Shown: positions 16,152 to 24,121 of the stretch, one piece after another
Layout of the letters: the number at the start of each line of letters is the position of its first letter
Numbering within the stretch: the stretch's first letter is position 1
From: BOG-908 sp965198915
GTDB taxonomy: Bacteria > Pseudomonadota > Alphaproteobacteria > Acetobacterales > Acetobacteraceae
Assembly: GCA_965198915.1 (NCBI GenBank)
Contig: CBDAQC010000004.1
Span: 744,001-808,000 of the forward strand
Length of the DNA: 64,000 bases
Reading direction: 5' to 3'
The notes under the pieces: generated by a model
Database searches by the model: none
What the model was told of the DNA's origin: nothing
Seen by the model: the letters and a program-made list of their open reading frames with translations, nothing else
Program-made: the position numbers and the translations under genes

Positions 16152-17363
16152 CTACCCGGCCATCACCGCCAGGCCGATCGGCCTGGTGTCCTTGCCGCGC
16201 GGCGCGGGAAACGCCGGACCCTCGAGCAGTACCTGGAACGGGGCGGCGCTGGCGGGGCAATCGGCCTGCAGGGCGCCATCCACGGCGGTGGTGACTGGCT
16301 GGCAGCCGGTCACCCCCAGTGAACAGGAAGCGGCATAGCCGGGCATACACTCGTTGACTATGGGCAACAGCACCCGCAGCCGGGACGGCGTATGCGGCAG
16401 CGCCGCGAAGTCCCATGACATCGCGGGGCTGCCCGTCCACCTGAAAGCGCCTGCCGGGCTGTTCTCCAACCCGTGCCAGCGACGCGGCTCGCCGGGCTCC
16501 GGCGTGCCTGGATCGGCTTCGGGCGGGGTGAGGTGGCGAACGAACAGGGCGTCCGGCATGGCCCGCGTGATGTGCGTGGTGATGTCCGACGGCGGCCAGG
16601 ACTGCAGGACGCACAGGCCGGACTCGCCGCGCAGGGAAAGGCCCAGGCGTTCGGCGACCATTGCCATGGCCTCGGTGGAGAAGATCGAGCAGTGGCCGTT
16701 ACGCGGGCCGACATACCACCAGTTGGCGCGCAGCGTGGCGATGTTCGGCGGCTGGAAGCCGGAACTGAACAGGATGGCGGCGCCCGGCCGCAGCAGCCGC
16801 CTGACATCCTTCAGGACGGCTTCGCTGTCCGGCACGTGCTCGATCACCTCGAACAGGGTAATAAGGTCAAAATCGCCCGATGGCGGCTCCGGCTGGGCGA
16901 ACGGGTCGTAGGAGGAGACGTCAGCGTAGCCCCTGGCCGCAAGCTCGCGGCCGAATATGCCGCTGCCCGACCCGTAATCGAGTATGCGCAGATCCTTCGG
17001 CAGCCCGTCCAGGAGGGCGGCCACGGCCTCGGCATCCTTCTTCGGCCGGTCCGACACATAGGCCCCATCCACGCGGACGTAGTCGTCGTTGTAGATGAAG
17101 CGGCCGAACTCCTCCGGCGACCAGTCGTCGAAAAACCGGGTGAACAGGAAGCGGCACCAGGGGCACCGGTAGTAGGTGACCGGAATGCCGGCCAGGCCGA
17201 AACCGTAGAAGTTCGTGGCCGAGCAGAACTTGTTGAAATCGACCACGTCGAAGGGCGGGCAGACATGCGCGCATAGCTTGCAGCTCGTCGCCTGCTCGAA
17301 CCGCCGCTGCGGCCGGAGTGCGGACAATGCGCCCAGGCGCTCGCGTAGGTCGGCCGATCTCAT
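16152..17363 (-). CDS. Class I SAM methyltransferase with N-terminal Cys cluster
   Basis: A 403-residue protein. Near the N-terminus CKLCAHVCPPF and YYRCPWCRFLFT form a probable zinc-ribbon, common in methyltransferases encoded with glycan or methoxy-sugar genes. The Rossmann core follows: ILDYGSGSGIFGRELA (motif I), VSSYDPFAQ, and FDLITLFEVIEHVPDSEAVL (motif IV/post I). The remaining C-terminal 150 residues are divergent. The ATG at 17363 is preferred to a TTG 54 bases upstream. Substrate unknown; a sugar or sugar nucleotide is a reasonable guess from the domain pairing and the nearby sulfotransferase. Confidence 0.72.
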   Translation of the reverse strand: MRSADLRERLGALSALRPQRRFEQATSCKLCAHVCPPFDVVDFNKFCSATNFYGFGLAGIPVTYYRCPWCRFLFTRFFDDWSPEEFGRFIYNDDYVRVDGAYVSDRPKKDAEAVAALLDGLPKDLRILDYGSGSGIFGRELAARGYADVSSYDPFAQPEPPSGDFDLITLFEVIEHVPDSEAVLKDVRRLLRPGAAILFSSGFQPPNIATLRANWWYVGPRNGHCSIFSTEAMAMVAERLGLSLRGESGLCVLQSWPPSDITTHITRAMPDALFVRHLTPPEADPGTPEPGEPRRWHGLENSPAGAFRWTGSPAMSWDFAALPHTPSRLRVLLPIVNECMPGYAASCSLGVTGCQPVTTAVDGALQADCPASAAPFQVLLEGPAFPAPRGKDTRPIGLAVMAG

Positions 17364-17399
17364 GCTGCTACATAGGGCAGAAGTTTCGCCGTCATCCAG

Positions 17400-17431
17400 G
17401 GCCGGCTTGTGACACAAAGCAAGCGCCGGCC
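17400..17431. terminator. Hairpin between two leftward methyltransferase genes
   Basis: Seven-base GC arms GGCCGGC (17400-17406) and GCCGGCC (17425-17431) enclose an 18-base loop that itself contains CTTG/CAAG complementarity. No T tract. It lies just upstream of the first methyltransferase's start and after nothing on the minus strand, so a regulatory hairpin is as likely as a terminator. Confidence 0.3.
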
Positions 17432-17459
17432 ACGCGGGGGCCCGTTTCCGGGCGCAGGC

Positions 17460-18350
17460 TCACGCAGGGTCCGCGCGCCCTGGCCGCAGACCGGCAGGCG
17501 TGTCCCCGTCCGCCCCGAACACCCGCGTCAGGCTGACCTCGCCGGAGCCGGGCCGAAGCGGCTTGGGCTGGCTCGCAGCCGGCGCCCAGCCGGTCAGCAT
17601 GGCCAGGCGCAGGCGCGCCGCGATCCGGCCGTTGCGCACGGGCAAGCCGGCCAGCGAGGCGGCCAGCAGGTCGCGCGGCGGCGTGCGCCGGTCGCGCAGG
17701 GCCACTGCATTCGTCTCCCCGGCGGCGCGCAGGTCGGCCGGCAGGTCGAACGGGTTGGCGTAGAGCAGCTCGACCTCGTCGGCATCGGCCACAGGCAGGG
17801 CGAAGCCCGCGCGCTGCAGCAGGTCCGCGCAGTCCCGCAGGTCAGGAAACGGCGAGATGCGCGGCGACGCGCCGCCTTTCAGCAGGGCTTCCGCCTCGGT
17901 CAGCGCGGCGCGCCACCTGTCCAGGGTTCCCAGGGCGGGCAGGCTGGCCAGCAGCAGTCCGTCCGGCCGCAATGCCAGGCGAAGCTGGATCAGCGCGCCT
18001 GGCAGATCGTTAACCCAGTGCAGCGAGAGGTTGGCCACCACGAGGTCGAAGCTGGCGGGCGCGAATGGCAGCGCCTCCTCGTCCCCGGCCACCGCAGGGC
18101 CGCCGTTGCGCCGCGCCATGCGGGCGGAAAGGTCCAGGCTGACGCAGGCGATGCCACGCGCGCGCAGAAGCGGCGCCACGACGCCGCGGCCGCCCACATC
18201 CAGCGCCTGGGCGAAGCGATGCGTGGTGTCGTCCAGCCTGTCGAGCAGACGGTCCGCCACGTCGGCCAGGATGGGCGTGATGCGGCCGACCTGCGCCGCC
18301 GCACGGTCGCGGTGCAGCCTTACTGCGCGGCGGTCGAACACTTCGATCAT
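17460..18350 (-). CDS. BioC/NDUFAF5-like SAM methyltransferase-fold protein
   Basis: A 296-residue protein. The opening EVFDRRAVRLHRDRAA is the hallmark of the alphaproteobacterial relatives of human NDUFAF5, an arginine hydroxylase for complex I assembly that keeps a SAM-binding fold; BioC is a cousin. Later landmarks are ALDVGGRGVVAPLL (SAM motif I), LPFAPASFDLVVANLSLHWV and the end region AMLTGWAPAASQPKPL RPGSG, which is characteristic of this group. It probably acts in the cytoplasm. The reaction is not certain from sequence. The gene is downstream of the sensor kinase on the same strand, separated by a hairpin. Confidence 0.75.
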   Translation of the reverse strand: MIEVFDRRAVRLHRDRAAAQVGRITPILADVADRLLDRLDDTTHRFAQALDVGGRGVVAPLLRARGIACVSLDLSARMARRNGGPAVAGDEEALPFAPASFDLVVANLSLHWVNDLPGALIQLRLALRPDGLLLASLPALGTLDRWRAALTEAEALLKGGASPRISPFPDLRDCADLLQRAGFALPVADADEVELLYANPFDLPADLRAAGETNAVALRDRRTPPRDLLAASLAGLPVRNGRIAARLRLAMLTGWAPAASQPKPLRPGSGEVSLTRVFGADGDTPAGLRPGRADPA

Positions 18351-18377
18351 GCTGGCCTATTTGAAGCCCGGTGATCC

Positions 18378-18401
18378 GGACGGCCAGGGAGGAGGCCGTC
18401 C
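18378..18401. terminator. Hairpin after the sensor kinase gene
   Basis: Perfect 8-base arms GGACGGCC (18378-18385) and GGCCGTCC (18394-18401) around an 8-base loop. It lies 46 bases past the stop of the kinase on the minus strand and before the next start. There is no T tract on either side, so termination would not be of the classic intrinsic type. Confidence 0.45.
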
Positions 18402-18447
18402 TGTCCCGGAGCGTGAACCTCGTGCCGTGGCACAAACGCGAAAGGGT

Positions 18448-20064
18448 TCAACCGGCTTTTGCCAGTGCCGCAATTTCGGCGCCGGCGCGCGGCAGTAGCA
18501 GCTCCACCTGGGTGCCCGCCCCCGGGCTGCTTTGCAGGCGGACCGCACCGCCCGACTGACTGATGAAGCCGTAGAGCTGCGACAGGCCCAGGCCGGTACC
18601 CGTGCCCTGCGGCTTGGTGGTGAAGAACGGCTCGAAGGCCCGCGCGCGCACCTGCGCCGTCATGCCGGTTCCGGTGTCTCTCACGGTTACGGAGATGAAG
18701 TCGCCCGGGTGCGGCGGCTCCGGCGTGTCGTACAGGTAGCCGTGGGCGCCGGCGAACGCCGCCCGGTCCAGCGTGCAGTTGGCGATCTCTATCGTGACGC
18801 GGCGCTGGCCGGCTTCCTGGCCTTCGATCGCGTCGCGCGCGTTGATGATCAGGTTCAGCAGCGCGGCTTCTACCTGGTTGCGGTCTGCCAAGGCCGGCCA
18901 GGGCTGGCCGCCGCATACGATCTCCAGCGTGATCGTATCGCCCAGGCTGCGCGCCAGCAGGTCATGTATGCCGTCCACCACGTCGCCCACGAACAGCCGC
19001 ACCGGGTCCAGTCGCTGCTTGCGGGAGAACGAGAGGAGCTGGCTGACCAGACGCGCCGCGCGCCGCGAGCCGTCCAGCGCGTTCGAGGCCAGCCGCCCGC
19101 TCCGCTCATCGAGCGCCGCGCGCTGCTGCAGAAGCTCCAGCGAGCCCATGATCGTGGTCAGCAGGTTGTTGAAGTCATGCGCGATGCCGCCGGTAAGCTG
19201 GCCCACGGCTTCCATCTTCTGTGCGTGGCGCAGCCGCTCCTCGGCGGCCGCCAGGGCCGCCTCTGTCTCCTTGCGGGCGGTAACATCGGTGACCGCGGCC
19301 AAGGCGCGCTGGAGGTGGCCTTCGGCGTCGCGCTCGACCTCCAGGGTGATCTCCACGTCCCGTATGCGGCCGTCCCTGCAAAGCATGCGGCGACTGGCGT
19401 GCAGCAACCCGCTGCCGGCGCGCAAAGCGGCCAAGTGGTCGGCCGATTCCAGCGCACTCTCGGCGGTGTAGAAATCGGCAACGGGCCGGCCGACCACCTC
19501 GCTCCGCTCGCGGCCGACCAGGGTCAGCCACTCGTCGCTGACTTCGATCAGCTTGCCGTCCGCACCCACGGCATGCAGGGCGGCCGGCGTGCGGCTGTAC
19601 AGGTTGCGCTGCCGGAGCTCGCTCTCCTGCAGCCGCAACGTGATCGCCTCGCCGGCCGCCACCTGCTGCGCCAGCGCCGCATTTGCCTGCCGCAGCTCTT
19701 CCGGCGCGGGCAGCGCCAGCGCTTTCGGCAGTAACTGCCACAGGGCGGCCGCGGTGAGGACGGAGAGCACGGCGGTTATCGCCTTCACTACGCCGTCCAG
19801 CCAGTAGAGTGGGACCCACAGCGTGACGGCGCCCAGTATGTGGGTGGTGCCGCAGGCCAGGATGAAGGCGGCGAACAAGCCGAAAACCGGTTTGAAGGCC
19901 AGGTCCGCGCGGCGGCGCAGGAACGCCACCAGCGCCGCGGGTATGGAAAGGTAGGCCCCTGCGATCAGCAGGTCCGATGCCGCCTCCAGCCACACCAGGC
20001 CCGGCTGCCAGGCCAGGCAGAAGCCGTGCGGCGTGAATTGGGAAAAGGCGGACAGGCCGTTCAT
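18448..20064 (-). CDS. Sensor histidine kinase with ethylene-receptor-like membrane domain
   Basis: A 538-residue kinase from the ATG at 20064. Residues about 20-110 form three membrane helices that carry the ethylene-binding signature of plant ETR1: Asp31, Tyr38, Ile41, Pro42, Cys71 and His75 (in LACGTTHIL). The spacings equal those of ETR1 Asp25, Tyr32, Ile35, Pro36, Cys65 and His69. A coiled stretch and a PAS domain follow (DGKLIEVSDEWLTLVGRERSEVVGR, given here only in part). The HisKA phospho-acceptor is in GGIAHDFNNLLTTIMG, and the ATPase domain has LINARDAIE, DTGTGM and GTGLGLS. No receiver domain is attached and no response regulator is next to it. Ligand binding is inferred; copper-dependent ethylene binding is known for ETR1 and a cyanobacterial relative. 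Confidence 0.85.
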   Translation of the reverse strand: MNGLSAFSQFTPHGFCLAWQPGLVWLEAASDLLIAGAYLSIPAALVAFLRRRADLAFKPVFGLFAAFILACGTTHILGAVTLWVPLYWLDGVVKAITAVLSVLTAAALWQLLPKALALPAPEELRQANAALAQQVAAGEAITLRLQESELRQRNLYSRTPAALHAVGADGKLIEVSDEWLTLVGRERSEVVGRPVADFYTAESALESADHLAALRAGSGLLHASRRMLCRDGRIRDVEITLEVERDAEGHLQRALAAVTDVTARKETEAALAAAEERLRHAQKMEAVGQLTGGIAHDFNNLLTTIMGSLELLQQRAALDERSGRLASNALDGSRRAARLVSQLLSFSRKQRLDPVRLFVGDVVDGIHDLLARSLGDTITLEIVCGGQPWPALADRNQVEAALLNLIINARDAIEGQEAGQRRVTIEIANCTLDRAAFAGAHGYLYDTPEPPHPGDFISVTVRDTGTGMTAQVRARAFEPFFTTKPQGTGTGLGLSQLYGFISQSGGAVRLQSSPGAGTQVELLLPRAGAEIAALAKAG

Positions 20065-20243
20065 TCTTTGATCACCGGAGCATTTCCGCATTCAAGACGT
20101 GCGCGTTACGAACTGACCTGTGATTGTATACCAGAGTTGCCAGAGCTGGGCGACAGTGCCGGGGCGTCGTGGCGCCGATTTGCCATCCTGCGACGCGGCA
20201 GGCACATCCTGGCGGCCGGGATACAACGATCGGGGCAGCCTGC

Positions 20244-20630
20244 ATGGTGGAAAATGTCACGCCGAAGGACACATGGGCGGCGCTTCTGGCGGACCGGCAG
20301 GCCCGGCTGGTGGATGTGCGCACGCAGATGGAGTGGGACCGCGTGGGCGTGCCGGACCTGGCGGAAGCCGGGACGGCGCCCCTGCTGGTGAGCTGGCAGT
20401 ATCCGACCGGCGAGGTGAACCCGGGCTTCCTGGCCGAGCTTCGCCAGGCCGGGGTGGCGCCGGGACAGACGCTGTATTTCATCTGCCGCAGCGGCGTGCG
20501 CAGCATGGCGGCCGCACATGCCGCCGAGGCGGCCGGGTTCGGCACCTGTTTCAACGTGGTGTACGGGTTCGAAGGACCGCAGGGAACACGGACCGGCTGG
20601 AAGGCCGAAGGCCTACCCTGGCGAACCTGA
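20244..20630 (+). CDS. Rhodanese-like domain protein
   Basis: A 128-residue single-domain rhodanese. ARLVDVRTQMEWDRVGVPD is the CDC25/rhodanese entry motif. The active-site loop is YFICRSGVRSMAAAH with catalytic Cys in CRSGVRS. The end GFEGPQGTRTGWKAEGLPWR is typical of small cytoplasmic rhodaneses that carry persulfide sulfur. The ATG at 20244 is chosen because the open frame upstream (from 20124) is not conserved in composition. It is divergent from the kinase; the 179-base gap 20065-20243 shows no clear operator. Confidence 0.85.
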   Translation: MVENVTPKDTWAALLADRQARLVDVRTQMEWDRVGVPDLAEAGTAPLLVSWQYPTGEVNPGFLAELRQAGVAPGQTLYFICRSGVRSMAAAHAAEAAGFGTCFNVVYGFEGPQGTRTGWKAEGLPWRT

Positions 20631-20665
20631 CCGGCCAGACATGGTATCCGGCGCCTCCCGGCCTC

Positions 20666-20700
20666 GGCGGGGTCAAGGGGCAGAGCCCCTTGACCCCGCC
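20666..20700. terminator. Perfect 15-bp hairpin between converging rhodanese and rplI genes
   Basis: GGCGGGGTCAAGGGG (20666-20680) and its exact reverse complement (20686-20700) enclose the loop CAGAG. It lies 35 bases after the rhodanese stop and 4 bases past the rplI stop, so it can serve both strands. The core GGGGCAGAGCCCC is the same as in the short motif at 3138, 44054 and 44202. Confidence 0.8.
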
Positions 20701-20704
20701 TGCC

Positions 20705-21274
20705 CTACGCGATGTCCGGCTGGTCCTGTTCGCCGAACACCATGGCCGGCTCCAGCGCCGCCTCTTCTTCCTCGGCCGCCTGGCCTACGGCCTCGCCGCG
20801 CGCCTGGCGCTCGGCCTCCTCCGTGCTGCGCGCCACGTTGGCGATCACGTCGATCGTCACCTCGGGGTGCAGGCTGACGTTCACCCGGTGCAGGCCCAGC
20901 GTCTTGATCGGGTGCAGCAGGATGACCTGGGCACGGCCGATCGTCAGGCCGCCTTCGGTGCAGGCATCGGCGATGTCACGGTTGCTGACGCTGCCGTACA
21001 GGCTGCCGGACTCGCCGGCCTGGCGGATGATGACCACCTTCATGCCGTCCACGCGCTCGGCCAGCCGCTCGGCCTCCTCGCGGCGCTTCAGGTTCTGCGC
21101 TTCCAGCTGGGCGCGCTGCTGTTCGAACTGCGCGATGTTCGCCTTGTTGGCGCGTATCGCGCGCTTGCCTGGAAGCAGGAAGTTGCGGGCGTAGCCGGGC
21201 TTTACCTTAACCAGATCGCCCATCTGGCCAAGCTTCTCCACGCGCTGGAGGAGGATCAGTTCTACCTGTGCCAT
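20705..21274 (-). CDS. rplI: 50S ribosomal protein L9
   Basis: A 189-residue protein. The N-terminal L9 domain has the family signature GDLVKVKPGYARNFLLPG, then a long connecting helix (NIAQFEQQRAQLEAQNLKRR) and the C-terminal domain (GSLYGSVSNRDIADAC, VSLHPEV). An acidic C-terminal tail of about 35 residues extends past the usual end, as in many alphaproteobacteria. It is the last gene of the rpsF-rpsR-rplI operon, 12 bases after rpsR. Confidence 0.97.
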   Translation of the reverse strand: MAQVELILLQRVEKLGQMGDLVKVKPGYARNFLLPGKRAIRANKANIAQFEQQRAQLEAQNLKRREEAERLAERVDGMKVVIIRQAGESGSLYGSVSNRDIADACTEGGLTIGRAQVILLHPIKTLGLHRVNVSLHPEVTIDVIANVARSTEEAERQARGEAVGQAAEEEEAALEPAMVFGEQDQPDIA

Positions 21275-21286
21275 GATCTGCGCCCC

Positions 21287-21568
21287 TCAGGAGACGATAT
21301 AGGGGAGCAGCGCCAGGAAGCGCGCGCGCTTGATGGCCTGGGCCAGCTCGCGCTGCTTCTTGGCGGAGACTGCCGTGATGCGGGACGGCACGATCTTGCC
21401 GCGCTCGGAGAGGAAGCGGCTGAGCAGGCGGACGTCCTTGTAGTCGATCTTCGGCGCGTTCGGGCCGCTGAACGGGCAGCTCTTGCGGCGGCGGAAGAAC
21501 GGGCGGCGGGCGCCCACGGCCGCGCGGCGGGCGGCGACGTTGACTTCGCCGGTATCGGTGTCTGACAT
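21287..21568 (-). CDS. rpsR: 30S ribosomal protein S18
   Basis: A 93-residue basic protein. The core FFRRRKSCPFSGPNAPKIDY then DVRLLSRFLSERGKIVPSRI matches S18, which pairs with S6 on the platform of the small subunit. It lies 6 bases after rpsF in the standard operon. Confidence 0.97.
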   Translation of the reverse strand: MSDTDTGEVNVAARRAAVGARRPFFRRRKSCPFSGPNAPKIDYKDVRLLSRFLSERGKIVPSRITAVSAKKQRELAQAIKRARFLALLPYIVS

Positions 21569-21574
21569 CGTGGC

Positions 21575-22024
21575 TTACTCTTCGATGGAGTCGTTGAGGT
21601 CGCGGGCGCGGAATTCCTCGCGGTCGTCATAGCCGCGCTTGCGGCCGGATTCGAAGCGGCCGGCGGGCTTGGGCCCGCGGAAGCTGCGCTCGCGGTCGTC
21701 GGATTTGCGGGCCAATATGGCGGACGGGTTCTCGTCGATCTCGTCCACGCGTATGGTCATGAAGCGCAGCACGTCCTCGTTCAGGCCGAGCTGGCGCTCG
21801 ATCTCCTTCACGCTGGCCGGCGGCGCGTTCAGGCCCAGCAGCATGTAGTGGCCCTTGCGGTTCTTCTTGATGCGGTAGGACAGCGAGCGCAGGCCCCAAT
21901 ATTCGCGCTTGTCGACCGATCCGCCGTCAGCTTCGAGCTGGGTGGCGATGGTGTCGGCGACGGCTTCGACCTGCTGCTGTGTGACATCGTTCCGTGCAAT
22001 GAGCACGGTTTCATATAACGGCAT
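21575..22024 (-). CDS. rpsF: 30S ribosomal protein S6
   Basis: A 149-residue protein. MPLYETVLIARNDVT opens the S6 ferredoxin-like fold; GLRSLSYRIKKNRKGHYML and RQLGLNEDVLRFMTIRVDEI follow. The C-terminal 50 residues are a charged Arg/Asp/Glu-rich extension typical of alphaproteobacterial S6. First gene of the operon. A leader hairpin (22034-22068) lies next to its start and may be the S6:S18 control site. Confidence 0.97.
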   Translation of the reverse strand: MPLYETVLIARNDVTQQQVEAVADTIATQLEADGGSVDKREYWGLRSLSYRIKKNRKGHYMLLGLNAPPASVKEIERQLGLNEDVLRFMTIRVDEIDENPSAILARKSDDRERSFRGPKPAGRFESGRKRGYDDREEFRARDLNDSIEE

Positions 22025-22033
22025 GTATGGTCC

Positions 22034-22068
22034 CTATGGCTGGTGGGCCCGCAGGCGCGCGGGCATAG
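22034..22068 (-). promoter_or_regulatory. Leader hairpin upstream of rpsF, candidate S6:S18 site
   Basis: On the minus strand, CTATG (22068-22064) pairs with CATAG (22038-22034). Inside, CCCGC and GCGGG form a second stem around a 6-base loop, leaving an asymmetric internal loop with CC-rich bases. The structure ends 9 bases before the rpsF ATG and includes the likely Shine-Dalgarno GGGA side. Autoregulation of rpsF by an S6:S18 complex binding its leader is known in many bacteria. The match here is by position and shape only. Confidence 0.35.
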
Positions 22069-22127
22069 CCACAACATTGCCTTGCTGTGGCAGGGGTGGG
22101 CGTTTTAGGCAGGCGGGAAGGCAGAAA

Positions 22128-22170
22128 GCAAGGCCTTCTTTTTTGAGAAGAAAACGCGAAAAACTTTTGC
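22128..22170. repeat. Inverted-repeat element, left arm only
   Basis: GCAAGGCCTTCTTTTTTGAG followed by a diverged AAGCGAAAAACTTTTGCTGCC. It is a recognisable left arm, without a matching right arm in the next 200 bases. The nearest right-arm-like sequence is at 22729-22767, beyond the HbpS-like gene. The remainder of 22171-22238 shows nothing further. Confidence 0.65.
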
Positions 22171-22238
22171 TGCCTGACGCTCAGTTGGACGGCGTCTTTT
22201 GCCGTCTCCGGCTGGTGCCAGTAGGAAGGTTTGCCTGA

Positions 22239-22637
22239 TTACGTGCAGACTGCCGCCGCGGCCTCCGCCACAAGCTGGTCCTGCTCGCCGCTGCCGCCAC
22301 TCACGCCTACGGCGCCCACGATCTCTCCGCCGACCCTAAGCAGGATGCCGCCGGCGAAGATCATCACCCGGTCATGGTTCGAGACGTGGATGCCAAAAAA
22401 CTGGTCGCCGGGCTGGCTGTTGCTGCCGAGGTCCTTTGTCGAGATGTCGAACGCCTTGGCGGTGAAGGCCTTGTTTATGGCGATGTCGATGCTGCCGAGC
22501 CAGGCGTTGTCCATGCGTATGAACGCCTTCAGGTTGGTCCCCGCATCCACCACCGCGATGTTCATCGGCTGGCCGAGTTCGCGGGCCTTTGCTTCGCCCG
22601 CCGCGATCACGCGATGCGCTTTTTCCAAAGAGATCAT
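22239..22637 (-). CDS. HbpS/GlcG-type heme-binding family protein
   Basis: A 132-residue protein of the GlcG/HbpS/PduO-C family. MISLEKAHRVIAAGEAKARE, MNIAVVDAGTNLKAFIRMD, KAFTAKAFDISTKDL and the glycine-rich GGEIVGAVGVSGGSGEQDQ are the family landmarks. Some members bind heme (HbpS), others are of unknown role near glycolate or cofactor genes. No signal peptide is visible from the ATG at 22637, which has GGGAGG 5 bases upstream; the longer open frame from 22727 is non-conserved. It stands alone between two half repeat elements. Confidence 0.82.
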   Translation of the reverse strand: MISLEKAHRVIAAGEAKARELGQPMNIAVVDAGTNLKAFIRMDNAWLGSIDIAINKAFTAKAFDISTKDLGSNSQPGDQFFGIHVSNHDRVMIFAGGILLRVGGEIVGAVGVSGGSGEQDQLVAEAAAAVCT

Positions 22638-22728
22638 GCTCGCCTCCCTGCTCGACCATCGCATTGTTGCAACCCGAGGTCGATCCCGTGCAGCCCTGCG
22701 CCTCAGCACCCGGCGACAGCGGAGCAAG

Positions 22729-22767
22729 CGCCTTTTGCTTCTTCTCGAAAATGGAGGCCCTGCTTTC
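22729..22767. repeat. Inverted-repeat element, degenerate right arm
   Basis: CGCCTTTTGCTTCTTCTCGA followed by AAATGGAGGCCCTGCTTTC resembles a decayed right arm (consensus CAAAAGTTTTTTGCTTC, then AAAAAAGAAGGCCTTGCTT). It ends right at the stop of the next glycosyltransferase gene. Confidence 0.45.
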
Positions 22768-22769
22768 GT

Positions 22770-23993
22770 CTATCCCCCAGCCGCGCGCGCTATCAGCTTC
22801 TCATAGTTCGCGATGTAGACACCCATGTCCAGGTTGGCCTCCGCCCAGGACCGGGCGCCTGCCCGCAGCCGGGCGGCCATTTTCGTGTCCTCCAGCATCT
22901 CCAGCACGTGGTCCGCGATCGCGTCCGGCTGCAGGAACGGCGCCAGGCGGCCGCTCACCCGGTCGGTGACGAACTCGCGCACCGGTGCCGTGTCACTGGC
23001 AACCAGCGCGCAGCCGGCCGACATCGCTTCGCGCAGCGACCAGGAGGCGACGAAGGGGTAGGTCAGGTAGACATGCGCGTCAGAACGCTGCAGCAGCTTC
23101 ACGTAGGTTTCGTACTGCACGCGGCCGGCGAAATGGACGCGGCTCACATCCAGCTTGCCGCGAAGCTCGTCCTGCATGTGCTCGCGCCAGGTACCTTTCG
23201 CGGGTTTGGCGCCGTAGCTTACGCCGTCCCCGCCCACCAGGATCACCCGCGTGTCCGGCCGCGCGTCCAGGATGCGTGGCAGGCTGCGCATGAACACGTG
23301 GAAGCCGCGATAGGGCTCCAGGTCACGCACCACGTAGGTGACCAGCTTTTCCGACGGTTTCACCTTGTAGCCGCCCAGCGTCACCACGCGGCGGCGCAGA
23401 TCCGGGTTTGGCCGGCACACGTCCAGGTTCACGCCTTCCTGCAGCACGTGGATCTTCTCGCGCGCCCAGGCAGGGTAGGTGTTGTGCTGGAAGGCGGTCG
23501 GTGTCTGCCCGATGCCGGGATTGGCCAAAGCGAGCAGGTTGACGGCGTTCTTCGTCCTGATGCGCGCGGCCATGTCAGGCGCGGGCGGGAATTCCGGATC
23601 GAACCCCACGTCGTAGCCGTGCAGGTTGTAGTAGAACTCATGGTAGCCCAGCAGCGGCGCGTCCGGCCACACGTCGTTGACGTGCAGCATTTCGCCCCAG
23701 CCCTGGTGGCCTATGATGATGTCCGGCGTGAAGCCGAGCGCCTTCAGGTTGCCCGCCGTGCGCGCCACGCTGTCCGCGCGCAGCAGCGCCATCTCGAAGT
23801 CGCGCGCCATCGGGTGCCAATGCGCGGCGGCGCGGGGGTCCGGCGGGGCGCGCACGACCTTGCGCACGCCGGCGATCTGGTTGCGCTGCGCCTCGGTGAT
23901 GAACAGCAGCTCGTGCGCGTTCTGCTCGGCCAGGTGCCGCAGCAGATGGAGGAACTGCGCCGGAAAGTTCTGGTGGAGAAACAGGTATTTCAT
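22770..23993 (-). CDS. GT4-family glycosyltransferase
   Basis: A 407-residue GT-B glycosyltransferase. The opening KYLFLHQNFPAQFLHLLRHL and PDIIIGHQGWGEMLHVNDVW are typical of a branch found in exopolysaccharide clusters. The C-terminal nucleotide-sugar half has VTYVVRDLEPYRGFHVFMRS, VHFAGRVQYETYVKLL and the EX7E-like PFVASWSLREAMSAGCALVA. It acts in the cytoplasm on an unknown acceptor. It is the last gene of a leftward series that starts with the type I secretion genes, after a 128-base gap (23994-24121) with no clear feature. Confidence 0.85.
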   Translation of the reverse strand: MKYLFLHQNFPAQFLHLLRHLAEQNAHELLFITEAQRNQIAGVRKVVRAPPDPRAAAHWHPMARDFEMALLRADSVARTAGNLKALGFTPDIIIGHQGWGEMLHVNDVWPDAPLLGYHEFYYNLHGYDVGFDPEFPPAPDMAARIRTKNAVNLLALANPGIGQTPTAFQHNTYPAWAREKIHVLQEGVNLDVCRPNPDLRRRVVTLGGYKVKPSEKLVTYVVRDLEPYRGFHVFMRSLPRILDARPDTRVILVGGDGVSYGAKPAKGTWREHMQDELRGKLDVSRVHFAGRVQYETYVKLLQRSDAHVYLTYPFVASWSLREAMSAGCALVASDTAPVREFVTDRVSGRLAPFLQPDAIADHVLEMLEDTKMAARLRAGARSWAEANLDMGVYIANYEKLIARAAGG

Positions 23994-24121
23994 GGTTCAA
24001 GTCAGACGCAGGCGGCCGTGTCCCGATACGGCGAGCATTCCGATCCCCCCGAGGCGCCTGACCGGTGCGGAGGCCGGCGGGAAGACAACCTACTCGTCCG
24101 TTTCGGGAGCAGAGGCGCCGC

